Assembly (NCBI GenBank): GCA_039819085.1
Contig: JBCBSQ010000007.1
Location: 70,192-134,191 of the forward strand
DNA from: MED-G105 sp039819085
GTDB lineage: Bacteria > Pseudomonadota > Alphaproteobacteria > Caulobacterales > Parvularculaceae
Length of the DNA stretch: 64,000 nt
Direction: 5' to 3'
Shown here in pieces: positions 8,088 through 17,036 of this stretch. How positions within the stretch are numbered: position 1 is the first letter of the stretch; the number at the start of each line of letters is the position of its first letter. The notes beneath the pieces are model-generated. The model was not told the DNA's origin and ran no database searches. It saw only the letters and a program-made list of their open reading frames with translations. Position numbers and translations under genes: made by a program.

Positions 8088-11000
8088 CCCGGCAGGGACA
8101 GCAGCCGGACATCGCCGCCCGCCGCCGTCACATTGATGGTTAATGTCCGCTCAACACCATACTTCCAGTTCGGGTCGTCGCCCGAGAGAAGGGGGATCAA
8201 TGGGCCGTCGCGCGCGGCGAGAATCCGCAAGAGCGCCCGGGCCTCATTTTCAGGACCGTCGAATGCGACGGCCGCCAGGGTTGGAGCCGTGAGGATATCT
8301 CGCGGCGCGCCTGACTGCAGCGGCAGCGCCAGCGCAATGTCCTTCACGCCGGCGGCGCTCGCGAGGGCCTCAGCGATCGAAGTGGTGACGCGTTCGTCAG
8401 CGGCGACGGCGTCGCCGACGCCGAGCGCCTTGGCGAGCTGGTTCTCGATTACGCCGGGCGCGCCGCCGAGACAAAGAACGAGCCCGCGGGGCCGCAGACT
8501 AAGCGTGTTTGCTTCGCCGGTCGGCCCAGGCAGCTCGATGGGTGAGGCTGTCTCGCGCGCGATCTTCGCCGCTGCGCTCAGGACCCGGGCGGCCGCCGCG
8601 TTGTTCGCCGCTTTGGCCGCGATCGCGGCTTTGTGAAGGCGGTCGGCGCGGTCCGGCGCGATCCGCCACCGATCAAATGCGTCTTCAATCATCCGCATAC
8701 GCTGCGAAAGCATCGCCGTTTCGCCGTCGGCGTCGACCGCCTGAGTTTCAGGTTCATTTGTCGACGCCGCCGCGTCCGAGGAGACCGGCCGTCGCAGCGC
8801 CTCAAGATAGTGCGGGCCGCCCGCCTTTGGCCCTGTGCCAGAGAGCCGTTCGCCGCCGAAAGGCTGAACCCCGACGACCGCGCCGATCTGGTTTCGGTTG
8901 ACGTAAAGATTGCCGACCCGCGCCCGCGCTGCGACCGCCTCCATCGTGTCGTCAATGCGCGAATGAAGGCCCATGGTCAGCCCATAGCCAAGCGCGTTGA
9001 TCTTCGTGAGGACGTTTTCGAGGGCGTCCGCCTGATATTGGGCCACGTGCAGCACCGGTCCGAAGACTTCGCGCGTCATATCGTCGATCGCGTCAATCTC
9101 AAACGCGATGGGCGCAATGAAATGTCCGCGGCCGTCTTTTGGCGCAGGCGCTTCGAAGATTACACGGGCGGATGCTTTCATCTTCGCGACATAGGCCGTG
9201 ATGTCAGCGTGCGCTTCGGCGTCGATCAACGGGCCGACGTCCGTTGAAAGGCGCGCCGGGTCGTCGACGGAGAGCTCCGCCATCGCCCCGGCGAGCATAT
9301 CGAAGAACCGGTCCGCGACGTCCGCCTGAACGGCGACAAGTCGGCAGGCGGAACACCGTTGTCCTGCGCTTTGAAAGGCGGAGGCGATGACGTCGGCGAC
9401 CGCCTGCTCCATAAGCGCGGTCGAGTCGATGATCATCGCGTTGATCCCGCCCGTCTCGGCGATCAGCGCAGGCCGTTGTGAGGCTCGCTCCGCAAGCGTA
9501 CGATTGATCGACTGCGCGACGGCGGTCGAGCCGGTGAAGACGACCCCGGCGATGCGCTTGTCGGCGACAAGGGGCGCCCCGACGTTCGGCCCGTCGCCCG
9601 GCAAGAGCTGCAACGCGCCAGCCGGAACGCCGGCTTCGAGGAGAAGCTTCGCGCCCTCAATGGCGATCAGCGGGGTTTGTTCGGCCGGTTTGGCGATCAC
9701 CGTATTGCCGGCCACGAGCGCGGCGGAGATCTGACCCAGAAAGATCGCAAGCGGAAAATTCCACGGGCTGATGCAGGCGACGACGCCGAGAGGCGCGCCA
9801 GGGAGGTCTTCCGCGCGATCGGCGTAGTAGCGCAGGAAATCGACCGCTTCGCGCACTTCCGCAATGGCGTCTGGCAGGGTCTTGCCGGCTTCGTTCACGG
9901 CGAGCCGGATGAAGTCGTCATACCTTGCTTCGAGAAGGGCGGCGGCCTTTCGCAATATGGCGGCGCGATCGGAGCTTGGGCGCGCGGCCCATCTTGGCGC
10001 GGCGGCTATGGCGGCCGCCAGCGCGCGATTGACGAGCGGGCCGTCGGCTTCGCGCACGGTGGCCAGATGTCGATCAAGATCGGCTGGGTTCTGAATGTCT
10101 CGGCCCGGCAGGGTTTCGGTATGGATGTCAAACGCGACAACAGGGGAAGGAGGGACAGCAGGCGCGCGCCACTCAGCGGCGCGCGCCAGCCGCTCGGCCG
10201 TCGCGTGATCTGTTTCGTCCAGGCCGAGCGCGGCGAGGCGTTCGCCAGCGAACTGATCGCGGGGGCTCGTGATATCCGGGTTAGCGATCGCCTCGAGGCG
10301 TTCGAGTTCGGCGATGGGGTCCGCGACAATCGTATCGATCGCGAGATCCGGGTCGAACAATTGGTTCACGAATGATGAGTTCGCGCCGTTTTCGAGCAGC
10401 CGCCGAACAAGATAAGGCAGCAACTCCTTGTGCCCTCCGACCGGCGCGTAGATGCGCGAACGCGCCCCGCCTTCAATCAGGCGATCATGGAGCGCCTCGC
10501 CCATGCCGTGGAGGCGCTGGAACTCATAAGAGGCCCCGCTGTCCGCCATTTCCGCCACAAGGGTCGCCGACAACGCATTGTGGGTCGCGAACTGCGGATA
10601 GAGAACGTCCGCATGCCGCAACAAGAGGCGCGCGCAGGCGATATAGCTGACGTCGGTGAGCGTCTTGCGCGTGTAAACGGGATAGCTCTCAAGCCCCATC
10701 ACCTGCGCGCGCTTGATCTCCGCATCCCAGTAAGCGCCTTTGACGAGCCGCACCATGATCTTGCGGTTCGTCTCGCGGGCGAGCGCGGCGAGCCATTCGA
10801 CGACGTCGAGGGCTCTGCGCTGATACGCCTGGACCACCACCCCGAACCCGTCCCATCCGGCGAGGTCAGGGTCGCGCGCGAGGACCTCGATGAGGTCGAG
10901 CGACAGGTCGAGCCGATCCGCTTCCTCCGCGTCAATGTTAAATCCGAGCCGGCCGCGCTTTGCAGCGAGCGCCAATTCCTTCAGGCGCGGTCCAAGATCC

Positions 11001-11860
11001 GCGCGTACGCGCTCCGCCTTGGGGTGTTCGTAGCGCGGATGCAGCGCTGACAGTTTGACGGAGATGCCGGGGTTCGCCCGCACATCATCGCTTTGCGCCG
11101 CGGCCGACAAGGCGGCGATCGCATGCGAATAGTCACGATGAAAGCGATCGGCGTCCGCAGCGGTCAGCGCCGCTTCGCCCAGCATATCGTAGGAAAACGC
11201 GTAACCTCTGGCCGCAAATGCTCTGGAACGGTCGATCGCTTCTTCGATCGTCTGTCCAAGGACGAAATGCTCGCCCATGATCCGCATCGCCTGGCCGACG
11301 GCGCCGCGAATGGTGGGGTCGCCGAGCCGGTCAAGCAGATCCTTCGTCGCGCCGACGATGCGCCGAAGCGGGTCTTTCGCCTCCATGTCGTCGAGCCATG
11401 CGGCGGTGAGCATCAGCGCGCGCGTGGAGATGTTGACGAGCGGGAAGGGGCTCTTGCCCACATGCGCCCGCCAGTCGCCCGCCTCGACCTTGTCCTTGAT
11501 AAGGGCGTCGGCCGTCGCCGCGTCCGGCGTTCGCAAAAGCGCCTCGGCGAGCCGCATCAGCGTGACGCCCTCGCTTGTGGAGAGGCCATACTCCAATAGA
11601 AACTTATCGATCAGGCTCGATCGGGACGCCTCGGCGCGCGCCCGCTTGACAAAATCGGCCGCATGGGTCTGCGCTCGTTCGCGCGCCGCGGTATGCATGT
11701 CGGCGCACGCGATCAGCCGCGGCGCAAGATCGGCTTCCGGGATCAACGCGCCGGCGCGGATCGCCTCGCGATGATGCTGCAGCTTGCGCAGCTCGGATTC
11801 TCGGACGGACGGAACCGGTTCAGAGGGCGCCAAGCCGTTTCTCCCTGAAGATCGCCTCAT
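8084..11860 (-). CDS. putA: Bifunctional proline dehydrogenase / P5C dehydrogenase
   Basis: PutA oxidises proline to glutamate in two steps: an FAD-dependent proline dehydrogenase makes pyrroline-5-carboxylate, and an NAD-dependent aldehyde dehydrogenase finishes. Residues ~100-490 carry the PRODH barrel (LVKGAYWDAEIKRAQ, FATHNALSA, EFQRLHGMGE). Residues ~555-1015 carry the ALDH domain (SPWNFPLAIF, FTGSTAVAQ, ETGG, and the catalytic cysteine in GQRCSACR). The last ~215 residues resemble the C-terminal ALDH-like domain of long PutA proteins. No ribbon-helix-helix DNA-binding domain precedes PRODH, so this PutA should not regulate itself. Start: ATG 11860 is used; TTG 11833, preceded by AGGGAGA, is a strong alternative. 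Frame extends further upstream to 12130 but without conserved character. It heads a three-gene unit with the LytS/LytTR pair. Confidence 0.95.
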   Translation of the reverse strand: MRRSSGRNGLAPSEPVPSVRESELRKLQHHREAIRAGALIPEADLAPRLIACADMHTAARERAQTHAADFVKRARAEASRSSLIDKFLLEYGLSTSEGVTLMRLAEALLRTPDAATADALIKDKVEAGDWRAHVGKSPFPLVNISTRALMLTAAWLDDMEAKDPLRRIVGATKDLLDRLGDPTIRGAVGQAMRIMGEHFVLGQTIEEAIDRSRAFAARGYAFSYDMLGEAALTAADADRFHRDYSHAIAALSAAAQSDDVRANPGISVKLSALHPRYEHPKAERVRADLGPRLKELALAAKRGRLGFNIDAEEADRLDLSLDLIEVLARDPDLAGWDGFGVVVQAYQRRALDVVEWLAALARETNRKIMVRLVKGAYWDAEIKRAQVMGLESYPVYTRKTLTDVSYIACARLLLRHADVLYPQFATHNALSATLVAEMADSGASYEFQRLHGMGEALHDRLIEGGARSRIYAPVGGHKELLPYLVRRLLENGANSSFVNQLFDPDLAIDTIVADPIAELERLEAIANPDITSPRDQFAGERLAALGLDETDHATAERLARAAEWRAPAVPPSPVVAFDIHTETLPGRDIQNPADLDRHLATVREADGPLVNRALAAAIAAAPRWAARPSSDRAAILRKAAALLEARYDDFIRLAVNEAGKTLPDAIAEVREAVDFLRYYADRAEDLPGAPLGVVACISPWNFPLAIFLGQISAALVAGNTVIAKPAEQTPLIAIEGAKLLLEAGVPAGALQLLPGDGPNVGAPLVADKRIAGVVFTGSTAVAQSINRTLAERASQRPALIAETGGINAMIIDSTALMEQAVADVIASAFQSAGQRCSACRLVAVQADVADRFFDMLAGAMAELSVDDPARLSTDVGPLIDAEAHADITAYVAKMKASARVIFEAPAPKDGRGHFIAPIAFEIDAIDDMTREVFGPVLHVAQYQADALENVLTKINALGYGLTMGLHSRIDDTMEAVAARARVGNLYVNRNQIGAVVGVQPFGGERLSGTGPKAGGPHYLEALRRPVSSDAAASTNEPETQAVDADGETAMLSQRMRMIEDAFDRWRIAPDRADRLHKAAIAAKAANNAAAARVLSAAAKIARETASPIELPGPTGEANTLSLRPRGLVLCLGGAPGVIENQLAKALGVGDAVAADERVTTSIAEALASAAGVKDIALALPLQSGAPRDILTAPTLAAVAFDGPENEARALLRILAARDGPLIPLLSGDDPNWKYGVERTLTINVTAAGGDVRLLSLPG

Positions 11861-12233
11861 TTGGCGTGACAGTGGCGGATGCGAAGACGTCGCTGCTCGA
11901 GTGTGGTGACCTGAAACACAGCGCCGCCATATCGGCTTAGCTTTCCCGGGGACTGTCCGCAAATTCGCGATGGCAGCGACCCGGCGTCGCGACGCCTGCA
12001 ATTGCAGCGCAAAGGCCTCGCAATTGCGGCGGCTGCGATGTAAGTCCCTTTTGCGCCCGCGAGTGTTGCCGTCTATTTTTAGGACGAACGACCAAAATTT
12101 GGGCGCAAGACAGCGTTCTCCACCTCCCATGGGGTTGTGAATATCGCAATGAAATCAAAGCGTTGTCGCCGAGGCCGGAGTTGGCGGCGACGTCAGTCGT
12201 AGGACGCCGAAGGCAGGATTGAAGGAAACGAGC
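11861..12233. promoter_or_regulatory. Divergent regulatory region between putA and the thiolase gene
   Basis: This 373-bp stretch separates the divergent putA and thiolase genes and must hold promoters for both. I see no convincing gene here. It contains two copies of the palindrome GCAATTGC, centred 22 bp apart at about 12001 and 12023; the first is part of a longer perfect palindrome, CTGCAATTGCAG (11996-12007). A spacing of about two helical turns fits a dimeric or tetrameric regulator binding one face of the DNA. I cannot place -35/-10 boxes with confidence. Confidence 0.5.
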
Positions 12234-13457
12234 ATGACCGAAGCTTACGTATACGACGCCGTGCGCACCCCGCGCGGGAAGGGAAAATCCGACGGATCGC
12301 TGCATGAGATCACGCCGGTGTCCATGGCGACCCAGGTGCTCGAAGCGGTGCGCGACCGCAATGGCCTGGAGGGCGACAAGGCCGAGGCGATCGAGGACGT
12401 CGCGTTCGGCGTCGTCTCCCCGGTGGGCGAACAGGGCGCGGTCATCACTCGCACGGCGATCCTGAACGCCGGCCTGCCGGAGACGACCTCCGGCATCCAG
12501 GTGAACCGGTTCTGCGCCTCCGGCCTTGAATCAATCAACATCGCCGCGGCCAAGGTGAAAGCCGGCGAAGCGGACATGACCGTCGGCGGCGGGGTTGAGT
12601 GCATGAGCCGCGTGCCCATGGGCTCCGACGGCGGCGCCTGGCCGGTCGACCCGTCGGTCGCGTTCAAGACCTATTTCGTGCCGCAAGGCATCTCGGCGGA
12701 CCTCATCGCGACGAAGCACGGTTTCTCCCGCGACGACGTCGACGCCTACGCTGTCGAGAGCCAGAAGCGCGCTGCGACATCCTGGAAGGAAGGCCGGTTC
12801 GAGAAGTCGATCGTGGCCGTCAAGGACGTCATCGGCGAGAATGTTCTTGACCATGACGAGACGGTTCGTCCGGATACGGACATGCAGTCCCTCGGCGCGC
12901 TGCCGCCGTCGTTCCTTGGGATGGGCGAAATGATGCCGGGCTTCGACGCCGTCGCGATTCAGAAGTACCCGGAGATTGAAAAGATCAACCACGTCCATCA
13001 TGCCGGCAACTCCTCCGGTATCGTCGACGGCGCCGCGGCTGTCCTCATCGGCAACGAAGAAGCCGGTCAGCGGCTCGGGCTTAAGCCGCGCGCGCGCATC
13101 CGGGCGATGGCGTCGATTGGCTCTGAGCCGACGATCATGCTGACGGGCCCTGAGTTCGCTGCGCAAAAGGCGCTGAAGAAAGCGGGCATGGACAAGAAGG
13201 ACATCGATCTCTGGGAGCTTAATGAAGCCTTCGCGTCGGTCGTCCTGCGCTTCATGCAGGCGCTCGACATCGACCATTCCGACATCAATGTGAATGGCGG
13301 CGCGATCGCCATGGGCCATCCGCTCGGCGCGACGGGCGCGATGATCTTCGGGACGATGGTCGACGAACTGGAGCGCTCCGGCAAGGAGACGGCGCTCGTG
13401 ACCTTGTGCATCGGCGCCGGCATGGGCACCGCGACCATCATCGAGCGCGTGAACTGA
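12234..13457 (+). CDS. Acetyl-CoA C-acyltransferase (thiolase)
   Basis: A 407-residue thiolase that splits 3-ketoacyl-CoA with CoA in beta-oxidation. The acyl-accepting cysteine is Cys94 in NRFCASGLE; the C-terminal signatures GGAIAMGHPLGATGA (catalytic His) and CIGAGMG (second catalytic Cys) are intact. The length is typical. ATG 12234 was chosen because it follows an AAGGAAA Shine-Dalgarno and begins with the family-like TEAYVYDAVRTPRGKG; an ATG at 12219 adds five residues without support. It is followed after 28 bp by a small membrane protein and then by the FadB-like gene, so the three appear to form a fatty-acid oxidation operon. The FadA/FadI-type role is inferred from this pairing. Confidence 0.93.
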   Translation: MTEAYVYDAVRTPRGKGKSDGSLHEITPVSMATQVLEAVRDRNGLEGDKAEAIEDVAFGVVSPVGEQGAVITRTAILNAGLPETTSGIQVNRFCASGLESINIAAAKVKAGEADMTVGGGVECMSRVPMGSDGGAWPVDPSVAFKTYFVPQGISADLIATKHGFSRDDVDAYAVESQKRAATSWKEGRFEKSIVAVKDVIGENVLDHDETVRPDTDMQSLGALPPSFLGMGEMMPGFDAVAIQKYPEIEKINHVHHAGNSSGIVDGAAAVLIGNEEAGQRLGLKPRARIRAMASIGSEPTIMLTGPEFAAQKALKKAGMDKKDIDLWELNEAFASVVLRFMQALDIDHSDINVNGGAIAMGHPLGATGAMIFGTMVDELERSGKETALVTLCIGAGMGTATIIERVN

Positions 13458-13485
13458 GGCCTCTGCAAAGCAAGGGACGCAGATC

Positions 13486-13857
13486 ATGCCGAAAGAAACG
13501 GAAGAAATTGACGAGCGCCCGGCCGCATTGCTGGCCCACGAGCTTCGCTTCAATTTCTTCCGAACCATGATGACCACCGCCATCACGCTCGTTGGCGGCG
13601 CGCTGGTGCTGAAGGGAGCGGTTCTGCCGGAGGCCCCCTACGATATCTTGTTCGTCTCCGGCGTCAGCATCGCCGCGTTTGCCGGCATCTGCGCATTTGA
13701 CGGCCAAATGGGCGTTGTTCAGCGGCTTGAAAAGCGCAAAGCCCGCCCGAGCCTTTGGGCGCGGGGCATCACGCTCATGACCCCCTGGGCGCTCGCGCTG
13801 GGCGCCATGCTGTTGATTATGTACTTCTACAACCACTTTCCTTCGTCAGGGAGCTGA
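13486..13857 (+). CDS. Small membrane protein between thiolase and FadB-like genes
   Basis: A 123-residue protein of unknown function. The N-terminal ~25 residues are charged (KETEEIDERP), followed by two hydrophobic segments (about residues 30-48 and 50-70) and one near the C-terminus (about 97-115, WALALGAMLLIMYFY), so two or three membrane passes are likely. A basic loop (QRLEKRKARPSLWARG) lies between the second and third. A GGGACG sequence sits shortly before ATG 13486. It is 28 bp after the thiolase and 5 bp before the FadB-like gene, so it is translated as part of that operon. The context suggests a link to fatty-acid metabolism at the membrane, but nothing in the sequence shows a reaction. 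Confidence 0.8.
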   Translation: MPKETEEIDERPAALLAHELRFNFFRTMMTTAITLVGGALVLKGAVLPEAPYDILFVSGVSIAAFAGICAFDGQMGVVQRLEKRKARPSLWARGITLMTPWALALGAMLLIMYFYNHFPSSGS

Positions 13858-13862
13858 CAAAT

Positions 13863-16058
13863 ATGACTTACGAAACTTTCTCCGTAGACGTCGACGTCGA
13901 CGTCGACGGCGTTGCGCTCGTCACGATCGACCTGCCAGGCCAGTCGATGAATGTCTGGAACGAAGCGTTGATGCGCGAGTTCAACGCGTTCGTGGATGAC
14001 TTTATCGGCAATGACGCCATCAAGGGCGCCGTCATCACGTCGGGCAAGAAGTCCGGCTTTCTCGCAGGCGCGGACCTGCGCATGCTAGGCGGTCAGACGG
14101 CGTCGACGATGAAAGAGGCGTTTGAGAACGCGTTTGGCCTGAACGCTGCGTTGCGCAAGCTCGAGACCGGCGGCCATCCGGCGAAGAAGCTGCAGAAAGG
14201 CGAAGCGGCCGCGAAACCCGTCGCGTGCGCATTGAATGGCCTCGCCCTTGGCGGCGGGCTCGAACTGGCGCTCGCCTGCCATTATCGGGTGTGTGCGGAT
14301 AATCCGAAGATCCAGCTTGGCCTGCCGGAAGTGCAGGTGGGCCTCCTGCCAGGCGGCGGCGGCACGCAGCGCCTGCCGCGGCTCGCAGGCCTTCAGAACG
14401 CGGCGATGATCGCGACGCAAGGCAAACCCGTCGATCCGGCCACGGCGAAAGCGCAAGGCTTTATTGACGAGATCGTTCCCGCAGACGAGATCGTCGCCAA
14501 GGCGAAAGAGTGGGTGAAGGCGAACCCGAAAGCTTCGCAGCCCTGGGACAGGAAAGGCTTCAAGTTTCCGGGCGGCGGCGGCGCCATGGACCCGCGGTCG
14601 GTGCAGCTCTTCATCGGCGCCAACGCCATGGGCCAGAAGACGACCCAGCACAATTACCCGGCGGTGCAGTACATTCTCTCCTGCCTCTATGAAGGCTCGA
14701 TCGTTCCGATCGACACCGCGCTTAGGATAGAGTCGAAGTACTTCACCAAGCTCATCGCCAGCCCGCAGACCAAGAACATGATCCGGACCCTGTTCGTTAA
14801 CAAGCAGGCGGCGGAGAAGGGCGAGCAGCGGCCGAAGGACGTTCCCCCGACGGAGCTGAAAAAAGTCGGCGTCCTCGGCGCCGGCATGATGGGCGCAGGC
14901 ATTGCCTATGTCACGGCAAAGGGCGGCATGGAGGTCGTCCTCCTCGACCGCGAAATGGCGTACGCCGAAAAGGGCAAAGCCTATTCGCAAGGCATTGTCG
15001 AGAAAGGCGTCTCCAAGGGCAAGGTGACGAAGGAGAAGGGCGAGGAGCTCCTCGCGCGGATCACGCCGACGACGGACTATAATGACCTGAAAGACGTCGA
15101 CATGATCATCGAGGCCGTGTTTGAGGATCCGGACATCAAGGCCGACGTCATCAAGAAGACCGAGGCCGTCATCGGCCAGGACGTCATCTTCGCATCGAAC
15201 ACCTCGACCCTGCCCATCACCGGGCTCGCGAAGAACTCCGAGCGTCCGGAGCAGTTCATCGGCATCCACTTCTTTTCGCCGGTCGACAAAATGCCGCTCG
15301 TGGAGATCATTCCGGGCGAGAAGTCCGGGGACAGATCGCTTGCGGCGTCGCTCGACTATGTGAAGATGATCCGGAAGACGCCGATCGTCGTGAAGGATAC
15401 GCGCGGGTTCTATACGAACCGCGTCGTGCCGCCCTACCTCAACGAGGCCATGCTGATGGTGAAGGAGGGGATCAAGCCGGCGCTCATCGAGAACGCGGCG
15501 AAGTCGCTCGGCATGCCGGTCGGCCCGCTCGCCCTCGTCGACGAGACGTCGCTAGAACTTGGCAAGCGCGTCATGGAGGCGACGAAGAAGGAGCTCGGCG
15601 ACGACTACAAGCCGACGGGCGTCGAAGACCTGCTCGCCGTGATGGTCGACAAGCTCGGCCGTCTCGGCCGCAAGTCAGGCGGCGGCTTCTACGATTATCC
15701 GGAAGGCGGCAAGAAGTCGCTCTGGCCGGGCGTCACTGATTATTTTCCGGAGGCGGACGATCAGCCGACCCTCGAAGAGGCGAAGGACCGCATTCTCTAC
15801 GCGCAGCTCATCCCGGCCGCGCAGTGCTACGCCGAGGGCATCGTGCCTGATCCTCAGTCAGCCGACCTTGGCGCGATTTTCGGCTGGGGCTTTGCGCCCT
15901 GGACCGGCGGGCCGATGAGCTACATTGACGGCATCGCCGGCATTGACGAGTTCGTGCGCAAGGCCGAAAGCCTCGCCCAGAAATATGGCGAGCGGTTCAA
16001 TCCGCCGGCCATGTTCCGCGAAATGGCGGAAAAGAACGAGACGCTCTACGCGGCGTAA
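13863..16058 (+). CDS. FadB/FadJ-like 3-hydroxyacyl-CoA dehydrogenase / enoyl-CoA hydratase
   Basis: A 731-residue multifunctional beta-oxidation enzyme. Residues ~1-210 are the crotonase-like hydratase (GKKSGFLAGADLRML, LNGLALGGGLELALACHYRV, GLLPGGGGTQRLPRL). Residues ~335-515 are the NAD-binding 3-hydroxyacyl-CoA dehydrogenase (VLGAGMMGAGIAYVTA, ASNTSTLPI, GIHFFSPVDKM), followed by the two C-terminal HAD domains (DTRGFYTNRV, GRKSGGGFYDYPEG). Length matches FadB/FadJ alpha subunits. Start ATG 13863 follows an AGGGAG sequence. It probably forms the trifunctional complex with the thiolase two genes upstream. The N-terminus carries a Val-Asp repeat encoded by three tandem GTCGAC units. A strong terminator follows the stop. 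Confidence 0.95.
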   Translation: MTYETFSVDVDVDVDGVALVTIDLPGQSMNVWNEALMREFNAFVDDFIGNDAIKGAVITSGKKSGFLAGADLRMLGGQTASTMKEAFENAFGLNAALRKLETGGHPAKKLQKGEAAAKPVACALNGLALGGGLELALACHYRVCADNPKIQLGLPEVQVGLLPGGGGTQRLPRLAGLQNAAMIATQGKPVDPATAKAQGFIDEIVPADEIVAKAKEWVKANPKASQPWDRKGFKFPGGGGAMDPRSVQLFIGANAMGQKTTQHNYPAVQYILSCLYEGSIVPIDTALRIESKYFTKLIASPQTKNMIRTLFVNKQAAEKGEQRPKDVPPTELKKVGVLGAGMMGAGIAYVTAKGGMEVVLLDREMAYAEKGKAYSQGIVEKGVSKGKVTKEKGEELLARITPTTDYNDLKDVDMIIEAVFEDPDIKADVIKKTEAVIGQDVIFASNTSTLPITGLAKNSERPEQFIGIHFFSPVDKMPLVEIIPGEKSGDRSLAASLDYVKMIRKTPIVVKDTRGFYTNRVVPPYLNEAMLMVKEGIKPALIENAAKSLGMPVGPLALVDETSLELGKRVMEATKKELGDDYKPTGVEDLLAVMVDKLGRLGRKSGGGFYDYPEGGKKSLWPGVTDYFPEADDQPTLEEAKDRILYAQLIPAAQCYAEGIVPDPQSADLGAIFGWGFAPWTGGPMSYIDGIAGIDEFVRKAESLAQKYGERFNPPAMFREMAEKNETLYAA

Positions 16059-16085
16059 GGCGCGTCGGAAGATTTCGCGATGCGG

Positions 16086-16116
16086 AAAGGGCGGCTTTCG
16101 GGCGGCCCTTTTTTTT
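16086..16116 (+). terminator. Intrinsic terminator of the fatty-acid oxidation operon
   Basis: An AAAGGGC arm pairs with GCCCTTT around a GC-rich loop and runs straight into a stretch of eight T residues. It lies about 27 bases after the FadB-like stop codon, where an operon end is expected. Confidence 0.85.
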
Positions 16117-16198
16117 GAGCCCCGGATCCGAGAATTCCGGCCAACCAGGTGTTGAGTTTTCGATACGTTATTGGACCTTCCCGGGATAGATTGTTTCA

Positions 16199-16287
16199 CC
16201 GTCATCCCGGCCGACCATGAGGGAGAGCCGGGATCTCGCTCCAAATAGGAAGAGATCCCGGATCGGCTGCGCCGTCCGGGATGACGG
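16199..16287. repeat. REP-like element of two nested inverted repeats
   Basis: An outer 12-bp arm, CCGTCATCCCGG (16199-16210), is matched perfectly by CCGGGATGACGG (16276-16287). Inside it, CCGGGATCTC (16228-16237) pairs perfectly with GAGATCCCGG (16252-16261). The RNA or single strand could fold into a long cruciform-like hairpin. Such CGTCATCCCGG elements look like dispersed intergenic palindromes known from many alphaproteobacterial genomes; copy number cannot be judged here. A related but different element lies at 35395-35457. Confidence 0.75.
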
Positions 16288-16313
16288 GTGTTCATCGGCT
16301 CTGGCGGCGTCAA

Positions 16314-16353
16314 TCTATAGTCCACGGCAACTGTCTATAGTCCACGGCAATTG
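16314..16353. repeat. Tandem duplication of a 20-bp unit
   Basis: Two adjacent copies of a 20-bp unit beginning TCTATAGTCCACGGCAA (16314-16333 and 16334-16353) differ at one position. They lie just after the REP-like element in the 467-bp gap between the FadB-like gene and the GyrI-like gene. Apart from these repeats and the terminator I see nothing coding in that gap. Confidence 0.8.
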
Positions 16354-16525
16354 TCGCAACTCGTGGATAACTTGATCCCGGCTTTCGCCGGAATGATCGG
16401 GCCGACCCGGCCGGGAATACATGTGAGGCGAAGCAGACCGGCGACGCGGCAGGCGCTCCCTAGAATTTGTTGTGCTCAACTCCTTCAGGCTTCATCATGC
16501 GCAAAAACCTTGGGAGGAAAAAGAA

Positions 16526-17005
16526 ATGGCCGACCTCAAATTTGAAGATGCGACGCTCGACGCTGTGTCGCTTTTGTCCGTCCGTAAGGAAATGAAAGCT
16601 GAACCGGAGGCGATCGGCGCTGCGATGGCGGAGGCGTTCGGCGCTGTATGGCAAGCGCGAGAAGCGGCGGGCGCGCCGGCGATCACACCGCCTATGGCGG
16701 CTTATGTATCAATGGCCGAAGGCGTCGCCACAGCGGACATCGGCATGGGAGTCGCGCCCGGTGATGCGGGTAAGTTCCCGAGCGACGGCGATCTGCGGGT
16801 CGTCGAGCTGCCGGCCGGCGCCGCCATCCGCGTCATCCACAAAGGGCCATACGCCAAGCTCGGCGAGACTTATAAGGCCGCGTTTGCGCATGTGGCGATG
16901 AGCGGCAAGACGCCGGGCTTTCCGATTCGCGAAAGTTACCTTAACGATCCGCAGGAAACGCCGGAGAGCGACTGGCTGACGCAGATCGACGTGCCCGTGT
17001 CCTGA
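16526..17005 (+). CDS. GyrI-like / effector-binding domain protein
   Basis: A 159-residue stand-alone protein of the GyrI-like small-molecule-binding (AraC effector-binding, SOUL-like) superfamily. Visible features are the alternating beta-strand pattern, the segment VVELPAGAAIRVIHKGPYAKLGETYKAAF broken here as ELPAGAAIRVIHKGPY and KLGETYKAAF, and the closing RESYLNDPQETPE, which is typical of the family. No DNA-binding domain is attached. Members bind amphipathic compounds or, in E. coli, protect DNA gyrase; the ligand here is unknown. ATG 16526 follows GGGAGGAAAAAG, a good Shine-Dalgarno, whereas the earlier ATG at 16472 would add 18 residues. The next gene starts 31 bp downstream on the same strand. 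Confidence 0.82.
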   Translation: MADLKFEDATLDAVSLLSVRKEMKAEPEAIGAAMAEAFGAVWQAREAAGAPAITPPMAAYVSMAEGVATADIGMGVAPGDAGKFPSDGDLRVVELPAGAAIRVIHKGPYAKLGETYKAAFAHVAMSGKTPGFPIRESYLNDPQETPESDWLTQIDVPVS

Positions 17006-17036
17006 CGTATACGGTCGAAACAACAAGAAAGACGCA

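Noticed and set aside
14085..15269. A 394-codon minus-strand frame opposite the FadB-like gene
   Set aside because: Same reason: antisense frame with no motif inside a conserved gene.
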